Of a DNA stretch of 64,000 nt, positions 58,063 through 64,000 are shown piece after piece. The DNA is taken from positions 4,905,001-4,969,000 of the forward strand of contig NZ_CP059322.2 in NCBI RefSeq assembly GCF_013694245.2, given 5' to 3'. The stretch is from Micromonospora ferruginea. GTDB taxonomy: Bacteria > Actinomycetota > Actinomycetes > Mycobacteriales > Micromonosporaceae. The translations under genes and the position numbers were made by a program. A model generated the notes under the pieces. It was not told where the DNA came from. It did not search any database and was given only the letters and a program-made list of their open reading frames with translations. The first letter of the stretch is position 1; each line of letters begins with the position of its first letter.

Positions 58063-59145
58063 ATGACGACCGAACCGATACGCCGCCGGCTCCTCCCGGC
58101 GGTCGCGTTGCTGCTGCTCGCGCCGTGGACCGCGGAGTGCGTCTGGGGCGGCTTCACGCTCGCCGGAATGCCGTTCCTCGTGCTCCTGCTCGCCCCGATG
58201 TACGGCGGGGCCGCGCTGCTGATCCGGGAGACCGCCCGACGCCTCGGGCTGGGCTGGCCGGGGATCGTCCTGCTCGCCGCCGCCTTCGGCGTGGTCCAGG
58301 CCGGCCTGGTCGACCAGTCGCTGTTCAACCCCGCCTACCTGGACGACACCCAGTTCGCCGGCACCCGCGCCGCCGCCGAGGCGACGCTGGTGCCCGGTCT
58401 CGGGTTCAGCGCCCGGCAGGCGGTCGACTACGTGGGCAACCACGTGGCATTGACCGTCTGCGCGTCGATCGCGCTCGTCGAGTCGTACCTCGGCACGGGC
58501 CGCCGGACGCGGCCCTGGCTGGGCCGTCCGGGGCTGGCCGTGGCCGCGCTGCTCTGGCTCGGCGGCAGCCTGCTGGTCTTCGCCGACGACGGCGGCCGCA
58601 AGGGCTTCCTGGCCTCGCCGGCGCAGCTCGGGTTCGCCGTGGGGGTGGTGCTGACCCTGGTCACCGCCGCGCTGTGGCGCGCCCGGCGACCCGCCGGCCG
58701 ATCCGCCGACCCGGATGCGGCCGGCCGGGACGCGGCCGGCCCGGCGGTGGCCCGGAGAGCGCCCTGGCCGCTCTGGCCGGTGCTGGTCGTGCTGGTCGCC
58801 TACGTGGGGGCCGGCACCGTGCCGGGCTGGCCGGGAGTCGGGCTCGCGCTCGTCCTCGCCGCGAGCACGGCCGTCCTGCTCACCCGCTGGTCCCGGCGGG
58901 CCGGCTGGGGACAGCGGCACGTGCTCGCCGCCGGCTCGGCCAGCGTGCTCGCCGCCGCCGCCGGCGCGTACGACGTGCCGACCTACTCCCCGTCGAGCCC
59001 GACCGCGGACCTGGTGGGCGACGTGGCGGTCAGCGTGATCGTGGTGCTCCTGCTCGGTGGCGCGTGGTGGCGGGTCAGGCGGGCAGCTCGGGACCGCCGT
59101 CGAGCAGCGGCGCCAGCAGGTCACCCTGCTTCGCCACCCGCCTGA
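58063..59145 (+). CDS. Polytopic membrane hypothetical protein
   Basis: The 360-residue protein has about nine membrane helices, starting with LLPAVALLLLAPWTAECVWG and MPFLVLLLAPMYGGAALLIR. A short disordered loop (about 205-228) follows the sixth helix, and the tail is basic. I recognise no family. It may be co-transcribed with the DUF4267 gene 101 bases upstream. The last 71 bases overlap the 3' end of the convergent LigD-type polymerase gene, so its exact C-terminus is worth checking. ATG 58063 has no clear ribosome site. Confidence 0.72.
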   Translation: MTTEPIRRRLLPAVALLLLAPWTAECVWGGFTLAGMPFLVLLLAPMYGGAALLIRETARRLGLGWPGIVLLAAAFGVVQAGLVDQSLFNPAYLDDTQFAGTRAAAEATLVPGLGFSARQAVDYVGNHVALTVCASIALVESYLGTGRRTRPWLGRPGLAVAALLWLGGSLLVFADDGGRKGFLASPAQLGFAVGVVLTLVTAALWRARRPAGRSADPDAAGRDAAGPAVARRAPWPLWPVLVVLVAYVGAGTVPGWPGVGLALVLAASTAVLLTRWSRRAGWGQRHVLAAGSASVLAAAAGAYDVPTYSPSSPTADLVGDVAVSVIVVLLLGGAWWRVRRAARDRRRAAAPAGHPASPPA

Positions 59146-59986
59146 GCACCTCGGTCGCCGTCCAGGGGCGGGTCGACGGGCGCTTGCCGGCCGCGCCCGC
59201 CTCGACCTCGTCCCAGGTCAGCGGCGTGGACACGGCCGGCACCGGCTGGGCGCGCAGCGAGTAGGGCGCCACCGTCGTCTTCGCCGCGTTGTTCTGGCTC
59301 CAGTCGATGAAGACCTTGCCCGGGCGCAGGTTCTTCGCCATCTTCGACACGATCAGTTTCGGGTGCGCCTGCTCCAACTCCCGGGCGATCCGCCGGGCGT
59401 AGTCGGAGACGACCTCGGCGTCCTGCGTGCCGGCGATCGGGCAGCAGAGCTGCATGCCCTTCTTCCCGGACGTCTTCGGGTAGGCGTCGATCCCGTCGTC
59501 GGCCAGCCGGTCGCGCATCAGCAGCGCCACCTGGCAGCACTGCCTCAACGCCGCCGGCGCGCCCGGATCCAGGTCGACCACCATCACGTCCGGGTGCGCG
59601 CCGATCTTCCACTGCGGCGTGTGCAGCTCCAGCGCGGCCAGGTTGGCCAGCCAGACCAGCGTGGGCAGCTCGTCGCAGACCACGTAGTCGATGGTCTCCC
59701 GCCCCTTGCTGGAGCCGGGGGCCGGCAGGTTCTCGGTGCGTACCCAACCGGGGGTCGCGGCGGGTGCGTTCTTCTCGAAGAACGAGCCGCCGTCGACACC
59801 GTTGGGAAAGCGGATCCGGGTCAGCGCGCGGTCGGCCAGGTGCGGCAGCAGCACCGGCGCGATCCGGGTGTAGTAGTCGATCACCTCACCCTTGGTGAAG
59901 CCGGCCCGCGGGAAGAGCACCTTGTCCAGGTTGGACAACTCCAGCGAACGCCCCTCGACCTCGACCTTCAACCGGTCAGCCGGCAT
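59075..59986 (-). CDS. LigD-type polymerase/primase domain protein
   Basis: The 303-residue protein is a stand-alone archaeo-eukaryotic primase (LigD PolDom) fold: NLDKVLFPRAGFTKGEVIDY, LTRIRFPNGVDGGSFFEKNA, metal aspartates in MVVDLDPG and FIDWSQN, and the Arg in PYSLRAQPVPAVSTPL. The SGxKG loop reads TSGKKGMQL, with Gln where Pseudomonas LigD has His710. It would fill gaps with ribonucleotides during end joining. ATG 59986 overlaps the ligase gene by 11 bases, so polymerase and ligase are co-translated from one message, as two proteins rather than a LigD fusion. Confidence 0.9.
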   Translation of the reverse strand: MPADRLKVEVEGRSLELSNLDKVLFPRAGFTKGEVIDYYTRIAPVLLPHLADRALTRIRFPNGVDGGSFFEKNAPAATPGWVRTENLPAPGSSKGRETIDYVVCDELPTLVWLANLAALELHTPQWKIGAHPDVMVVDLDPGAPAALRQCCQVALLMRDRLADDGIDAYPKTSGKKGMQLCCPIAGTQDAEVVSDYARRIARELEQAHPKLIVSKMAKNLRPGKVFIDWSQNNAAKTTVAPYSLRAQPVPAVSTPLTWDEVEAGAAGKRPSTRPWTATEVLRRVAKQGDLLAPLLDGGPELPA

Positions 59987-60914
59987 CGGAGACCTCCTCG
60001 GGCGGCTTGTCCGGGCGCAGGCGCAGGATCCGCGGGAAGCGCAGCCGGCCGTCCGGGGTGCGCTGGCCGTACCTGACCTCCACCACCACCCGGGGTGATA
60101 CCCAGATCGCGCCCCGGGCATCCTCGCGCGGCACCCCCGCGGCGAACGGCGAGGCGTCGGCGCGCAGCGGCTCCAGCTCGCGCAGCAGGTCCCGCTCGAT
60201 CGCCGCGCCGATCCCGCCGCCGACCCGCCCCCGGTAGACCAGCCGCCCGTCCGGCCCCGGCACGCCGACCAGCAGCCCGCCGATCCGCCGCGCGCCGGGC
60301 CGCCAGCCGCCGACCACGAAGTCGCCGGTGACCTCCAGCTTCACCTTCACCCAGTCCGGCGAGCGCACCCCGGGCCGGTAGACCGAGTCGGCCCGCTTGG
60401 CCATCACCCCCTCCAGCCCGTGCTCGCCGGCCGCCGCCCAGGTGGCCGGCCCGTCGGTGAAGACCGGCGGCACCGCCCACCGGGCGGCCCCGAGCCCGAG
60501 CGACTCCAGCGCCGCCCGCCGCTCCCGCCACGGCCGGGCGGTCAGGTCCACGCCGTCGAGCCGCAACAGGTCGAAGATCATGTACGTGACGGGGGCGGTC
60601 GCCGCCAGCCGGGCCGCCTTGGCCGGGTTGCGCACGTGCATCCGCTCGGCCAGCGCGGTGAACGAGGGCTGCCCGTCGGTGAAGAGCACCACCTCGCCGT
60701 CGAGCAGCGCGTCGTCGACCTGCTCGGCCAGGTTGAGCAGCTCCGGGTACGCGGTGGTCACCTCGACCCCGGACCGGGCGTAGAAGTGCCGGCTGCCGTG
60801 GGAGAGATCGGCGAGCGCGCGGATGCCGTCCCACTTGAACTCGTACGCCCACGCGGCACCGGCCGGGAGCTGCCCGGTCATCGCGAGCATCGGCTTCAGC
60901 GGCGCGCCGGGCAC
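59976..60914 (-). CDS. ATP-dependent DNA ligase
   Basis: The 312-residue ligase has motif I EFKWDGIRAL (nucleophile Lys27), motif III DGEVVLF, motif IIIa/IV YMIFDLLRLDG and EGVMAKRADSVY, motif V WVKVKLE, and a C-terminal OB domain. It seals nicks with ATP, and its locus places it in non-homologous end joining. GTG 60914 appears leaderless, with TACAGT at 60921-60926 (minus strand). It is divergent from ku. No LigD phosphoesterase domain is encoded here. Confidence 0.93.
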   Translation of the reverse strand: MPGAPLKPMLAMTGQLPAGAAWAYEFKWDGIRALADLSHGSRHFYARSGVEVTTAYPELLNLAEQVDDALLDGEVVLFTDGQPSFTALAERMHVRNPAKAARLAATAPVTYMIFDLLRLDGVDLTARPWRERRAALESLGLGAARWAVPPVFTDGPATWAAAGEHGLEGVMAKRADSVYRPGVRSPDWVKVKLEVTGDFVVGGWRPGARRIGGLLVGVPGPDGRLVYRGRVGGGIGAAIERDLLRELEPLRADASPFAAGVPREDARGAIWVSPRVVVEVRYGQRTPDGRLRFPRILRLRPDKPPEEVSDAG

Positions 60915-61001
60915 CTCCTGACTGTAGTTGCACGCCGAAGGGCGTGCGTCCCGTTCGATCGTTTGCGATTCTGGTGTTCAGCCGGGGAGAGGAGCACGGG
61001 G
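60915..61001. promoter_or_regulatory. Divergent promoter region between the ligase and ku genes
   Basis: The 87-base gap holds the ligase -10 box TACAGT (60921-60926, minus strand) and the ku ribosome site (AGAGGAG, 60988-60994). The ku promoter itself is not obvious. Close spacing allows joint control of the end-joining genes. Confidence 0.5.
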
Positions 61002-61946
61002 ATGCGGGCCATCTGGAAGGGGGCGGTGTCGTTCGGCCTGGTGTCGATCGGGGTGAAGGTCTACTCGGCCACCGAGGAGAAGGACATCCGGTTCCACCAG
61101 GTGCACCGCGAGGACGGCGGCCGCATCCGCTACAAGCGCACCTGCTCGGTCTGCGGCGAGGAGGTCACCTACGACGACATCGCCAAGGGCTACGACGTCG
61201 GCGGCGGCGAGATGGTCATCCTCACCGACGAGGACTTCGCCGACCTGCCGTTGAGCACCTCGCACGCGATCGACGTGCTGGAGTTCGTGCCGGCCGAGCA
61301 GGTCGACCCGATCCTCTACAACAAGGCCTACTTCCTCGAACCGGAGGGCACCGCCACCAAGCCGTACGTGCTGCTGCGCGACGCGCTGAGCGACTCGGAG
61401 CGGGTGGCGATCGTCAAGGTGGCGCTGCGCCAGCGGGAGCAGTTGGCCACCCTGCGGGTCCGCGAGGGCGTGCTGCTGCTCAACACGATGCTCTGGCCGG
61501 ACGAGATCCGCCGGCCCGACTTCGGCTTCCTCGACGAGGACCTGAAGGTCCGCCCGCCGGAGCTGGCGATGGCCAGCTCGCTGATCGACTCGATGGCCGG
61601 CGAGTTCGAGCCGGACGCGTTCACCGACGACTACCGGGCCGCGTTGCAGGAGGTCATCGACGCGAAGGTCGAGGGCCGCGAGGTGGTGCAGCCGGAGGAG
61701 GAAGAGGCCGCGCCGGCCGCCGCGGTGGACCTGATGGCCGCGCTGAAGGCGTCGGTCGAGCGGGCCCGCGCGGCCCGGGGCGAGGCGCCGTCCGGCGGCG
61801 GGGCCGAGCCGACGCCGATCTCGTCGGCCCGCTCCGCGAAGAAGACCCCCGCCAAAAAGACCACCGCCAAGAAGACCCCCGCGAAGAAGACCCCCGCCAA
61901 GAAGACGGCGCCCAAGAAGGCCCCCGCGAAAAAGAAACCCGCCTGA
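61002..61946 (+). CDS. ku: Non-homologous end-joining protein Ku
   Basis: The 314-residue bacterial Ku begins MRAIWKGAVSFGLVSIGVKV. It has a four-Cys-like CSVCGEEV element, the core FVPAEQVDPILYNKAYFLEP and MASSLIDSMAGEFEPDAFTD. The tail (about 280-314) is Lys/Ala/Pro-rich, with repeated KKTPA units, and resembles the extended Ku of mycobacteria and Streptomyces, where it aids DNA threading and ligase recruitment. It binds DNA ends as a dimer. ATG 61002 follows AGAGGAG. A 56-bp repeat begins 2 bases after the stop. Confidence 0.95.
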   Translation: MRAIWKGAVSFGLVSIGVKVYSATEEKDIRFHQVHREDGGRIRYKRTCSVCGEEVTYDDIAKGYDVGGGEMVILTDEDFADLPLSTSHAIDVLEFVPAEQVDPILYNKAYFLEPEGTATKPYVLLRDALSDSERVAIVKVALRQREQLATLRVREGVLLLNTMLWPDEIRRPDFGFLDEDLKVRPPELAMASSLIDSMAGEFEPDAFTDDYRAALQEVIDAKVEGREVVQPEEEEAAPAAAVDLMAALKASVERARAARGEAPSGGGAEPTPISSARSAKKTPAKKTTAKKTPAKKTPAKKTAPKKAPAKKKPA

Positions 61947-61948
61947 GA

Positions 61949-62004
61949 TGTAAGGAGGGGCCCCCTCTTAACGCTTCCGGTAGAGGCGGGGCCCCTTCTT
62001 AACA
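61949..62004 (+). repeat. 56-bp stop-codon-associated repeat, copy 6
   Basis: The copy runs from TGTAAGG to TTAACA in the ku orientation, 2 bases after the ku TGA (61944-61946). Spacer is CGCTTCCGGTAGAG; the second core ends CCCCTTCTTAACA, again terminator-like. Confidence 0.9.
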
Positions 62005-62080
62005 CCCGCGGCCCGTGGACAAGATGTCCGCGACCGCCGGTACGCTCCGCCGACCGTCGGTCAGCGAGAGGACCCTTCCC

Positions 62081-62731
62081 GTGCCCTACACCCCAGACTT
62101 CGCGCGGCTGCTCACCCCCGGCGCCCGGTTCGAGGACGAAACCGCCGTACACCTGATCGAGGCACATCCGGCCGGCGAGGTGGTGCTGCCGACCGGCCGC
62201 CTGGTGGGATGCGATCCGCTGGTCTGCCCGGAGAGCGACCCGTACACCGTCTCGGTCGCACCCGGTCGCTACCCGGCGCGTGCCTGGGTGTCGTCGGTCC
62301 GCCGCGACGGCGTCGAGACCGACCGGCGGGTCGCGGCGCTGGAGGTCGTCGTCCGCGACGAGCCGGTCTCGCGGTGGGAGATGGCCGTCGTGGACGGCCA
62401 GGACGTCGCCGAGCTGGGCCCGGACGACTTCTTCGGGTACGGCGTGGACGCCGGCACCGGCACGCTCGCCGACCGCGACGCGCTCGCCGTGGTCGAGGAC
62501 TGGGACGAGGACCGGATCGAGGAGGTCTTCCTCGCCGAGGACGGCCACGCCGCCAGTGGTCCGGTGCCCGGCCTGGTCGACGTGGTCGTGGACGAGGTGA
62601 CCGGCGCGAACGTGCTGACCGTCTGGTCGGGTTGGGGGGACGGCTGCTACGGCACCTGGGTGGGCCGCGGCGCGGACGACCGGGTCGCGAGGTTCGTCAC
62701 CGATTTCATGGTGGTGCCCGCGGAAGGCTGA
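62081..62731 (+). CDS. DUF4241 protein
   Basis: The 216-residue protein matches DUF4241: LPTGRLVGCDPLVCPE, SVAPGRYPARAWVSSVRRDG, WEMAVVDGQDVAELGPDDFF and the end WSGWGDGCYGTWVGRGADDR. The family is found in actinobacteria and some firmicutes; its function is unknown, though some members lie in immunity or toxin neighbourhoods. GTG 62081 follows AGAGGA (62068-62073). A candidate -10 box TACGCT is at 62041-62046. A 56-bp repeat begins 2 bases after its stop. Confidence 0.85.
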   Translation: MPYTPDFARLLTPGARFEDETAVHLIEAHPAGEVVLPTGRLVGCDPLVCPESDPYTVSVAPGRYPARAWVSSVRRDGVETDRRVAALEVVVRDEPVSRWEMAVVDGQDVAELGPDDFFGYGVDAGTGTLADRDALAVVEDWDEDRIEEVFLAEDGHAASGPVPGLVDVVVDEVTGANVLTVWSGWGDGCYGTWVGRGADDRVARFVTDFMVVPAEG

Positions 62732-62733
62732 CC

Positions 62734-62789
62734 TGTTAACCGGGGGCCCCGCCTATACCGAATGCGTTAAGAAGGGCCCCCGCCTTTCA
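62734..62789 (-). repeat. 56-bp stop-codon-associated repeat, copy 7
   Basis: The TGTTAA end lies 2 bases after the TGA (62729-62731) of the DUF4241 gene. The copy is therefore opposite in orientation to copies 2, 3 and 6 relative to the gene it follows. Spacer is ATACCGAATGC. Its other end is about 60 bases before the FKBP start. Confidence 0.9.
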
Positions 62790-62850
62790 TCACGGTGGGG
62801 GTGTGGGCGGGTACCGTTTGCGCGCATCCACCCACCTGCAGGGAGTCGAC

Positions 62851-63513
62851 GTGAGCGAGCGTGTGGAGAACCGGTCGGAGGACCAGGCCGCCCCGGCCAC
62901 CAAGGCAGGGCGGCGACTGGCCGCCCAGTTGGCGGAGAAGAAGGCCGCCGAGGCGCGCCGGCGCCGGCAGTCGATGCTGGGCGCGGCGGCCGGTGTCCTC
63001 GCCGTGGTGGCCCTGGTCGGCGGCCTCGTCTGGCTGAACAGTGGGGACGACGACAAGTCGACCTCCACCGCCACCTCGGCCAGCCCCAGCGCTCCGGTCG
63101 AGCCGACCGCGCCGCCCGCCGCGGAGCTGCCCGCGAACATCGACCCGGCGCTGAAGACCAAGCCGACCGTCACGGCCGGTACCGGCGAGCTGAAGAAGCT
63201 GACCGTCACCACCCTGGTCAAGGGCACCGGCCCGGCGGTGAAGGCCGGGCAGACCATCACCACGAACTACGTGGGCGTCTTCTACAAGGACGGCAAGCAG
63301 TTCGACGCGTCCTGGGACAACGGCCAGCCCGCCACCTTCCCGATCGGCGTGGGCCAGGTCATCAAGGGCTGGGACCAGGGTCTGGTCGGGGTGCCGGTGG
63401 GCAGCCGCGTGCAGCTCGACCTGCCGGCCGCGCTGGCGTACGGCGACAAGGCCGAGGGCGGCCGTCCGGCCGGGCCGCTGCGCTTCGTGGTGGACGTGCT
63501 CGCCGCGCAGTGA
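62851..63513 (+). CDS. Membrane-anchored FKBP-type peptidyl-prolyl isomerase
   Basis: The 220-residue protein has a charged cytoplasmic N-terminus and one membrane helix (about 43-62, LGAAAGVLAVVALVGGLVWL). A Ser/Thr/Pro linker follows, then an FKBP domain with TITTNYVGVFYKDGKQFDAS, GVGQVIKGWDQGLVGVPVGS and the closing PLRFVVDVL. It should assist folding of exported proteins on the outer face of the membrane. GTG 62851 follows GGGAG (62841-62845). A -10-like TACCGT is at 62812-62817. Confidence 0.9.
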   Translation: MSERVENRSEDQAAPATKAGRRLAAQLAEKKAAEARRRRQSMLGAAAGVLAVVALVGGLVWLNSGDDDKSTSTATSASPSAPVEPTAPPAAELPANIDPALKTKPTVTAGTGELKKLTVTTLVKGTGPAVKAGQTITTNYVGVFYKDGKQFDASWDNGQPATFPIGVGQVIKGWDQGLVGVPVGSRVQLDLPAALAYGDKAEGGRPAGPLRFVVDVLAAQ

Positions 63514-63652
63514 GCGCCGGCGGGGGCGGACCGACCGGATCGGTGCGGTAGGCCACAGCGGCCTTCCCTGCCGGTGCGCACCGCCAGTAGGTTCGGGGTC
63601 ACCGTGCGCGGTTCGCCGCGTACGGTGACTTCTCACCGACGCGGAGGTGCAC

Positions 63653-64000
63653 GTGGCGGCGCTGGACGACCCCGGGGTGACCCGGCAGATGTGGACGCTC
63701 TTCGAGCCGGTCCACGCGGTCACCTACTTCCATCCGCGGGCCCGGGCCGCGTTCGAGGCGGTCGGGCTGCGCGGCTACTGGCGCGGCTACTTCGCCGGCC
63801 GGGCCGCGCCGCTCGGTGCGGTCGACGCGCCGACGGTGACCGCGGCGTTCTTCAGCTTCGCGCCGGGCATGGTGGCCCGGGCGTTGCCGTCGGTGTGGCG
63901 GCTGGCCTCCCCGGAGGAGGCGTTGCGCGCCCGGCTCACCGGCGCGGTGCAGGCGCTCGCCGAGTTCACCTACGAGCTGCCCGAGTCGCACCTCGTCGAG
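63653..64000 (+). CDS. SCO6745-like protein (3' end outside window)
   Basis: The frame begins at GTG 63653 with GGAGG at 63643-63647 and stays open to the window edge (116 residues visible). Sequence ARAAFEAVGLRGYWRGYFAG, preceded by MWTLFEPVHAVTYFHP and followed by AFFSFAPGMVARALPSVW, resembles the actinobacterial SCO6745 family. That family is helical and of unknown function, sometimes compared to DinB or HTH proteins. The truncated end prevents a full assessment. Confidence 0.75.
   Translation, partial: MAALDDPGVTRQMWTLFEPVHAVTYFHPRARAAFEAVGLRGYWRGYFAGRAAPLGAVDAPTVTAAFFSFAPGMVARALPSVWRLASPEEALRARLTGAVQALAEFTYELPESHLVE

Noticed and set aside
61843..61943. Low-complexity repeat at the 3' end of ku as an independent DNA repeat
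   Set aside because: It encodes the Lys-rich tail expected of actinobacterial Ku, so it is explained by coding function.

Overview
The window is about 64 kb of very GC-rich chromosomal DNA from an actinobacterium, most likely Micromonospora or a close relative in the Micromonosporaceae. The evidence is the extreme third-position GC, frequent GTG starts, and many apparently leaderless genes (a TAnnnT -10 box 6-7 bases before the start codon). Gene content agrees: futalosine-pathway menaquinone genes, SepH, DUF397/DUF5753 regulator pairs, a WXG100-like protein, an actinobacterial-type SerC, Ku/LigD end joining, XPB-type helicase and DUF2530/DUF3027 proteins. I found no rRNA, tRNA, CRISPR array, prophage or intact insertion sequence. 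Most of the window reads as ordinary vertically inherited chromosome.

Layout. 1-7.6 kb: tail of a hypothetical protein, a secreted lipocalin, small membrane proteins, a PPOX-fold oxidoreductase, a secreted C39-like peptidase, a small antitoxin-like protein, an AI-2E family transporter, an alpha/beta hydrolase, and an overlapping MerR regulator-thioredoxin pair. 7.6-14 kb: GH65 phosphorylase-like enzyme coupled to beta-phosphoglucomutase, a thioesterase, two hypothetical proteins, and a DUF397/XRE pair. 14-21.2 kb: an MsmK-like sugar ABC ATPase, then a four-gene minus-strand cluster for a cell-surface phosphopolymer (GT2/TagF-like transferase, CDP-alcohol phosphotransferase, TagH-like ATPase, TagG-like permease). 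21.3-29.7 kb: sdaA, an 875-base gene-free stretch rich in repeats, pspC, DUF4230, glutaryl-CoA dehydrogenase, nitroreductase, aldose epimerase, an exporter and pdxH. 30-42 kb: citrate synthase, serC, sepH, an aldo/keto reductase, thpR, a MarR-regulated efflux pump, a purine permease and DUF2530/DUF3027.

42-64 kb: an MFS protein coupled to mqnB, then a regulator gene and a MITE-like element lying between mqnB and mqnD. Next come a cold-shock protein, a HAD phosphatase, an XPB-partner protein, an L,D-transpeptidase, the XPB helicase, a secreted M43 metalloprotease and a tandem GNAT protein. These are followed by a small YbaB/WXG100-like cluster, a TetR gene with its divergent target, an NHEJ locus (LigD-type polymerase, ATP-dependent ligase, divergent Ku), DUF4241, a membrane-anchored FKBP, and the start of an SCO6745-like gene.

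The most unusual feature is not a protein. Seven copies of a non-coding element, each exactly 56 bp, are scattered through the window. Every copy abuts or supplies the stop codon of a neighbouring gene. The element is two direct copies of a ~20-base GC-palindromic unit separated by a short spacer. A second class of intergenic repeats consists of long inverted repeats with related outer ends (GATCTTGG/CCAAGATC type). There are also a 7-bp x7 tandem repeat, a 10-bp x6 tandem repeat, and a 217-bp element with 19-bp terminal inverted repeats. All start sites and functions come from reading the sequence; no database search was possible.
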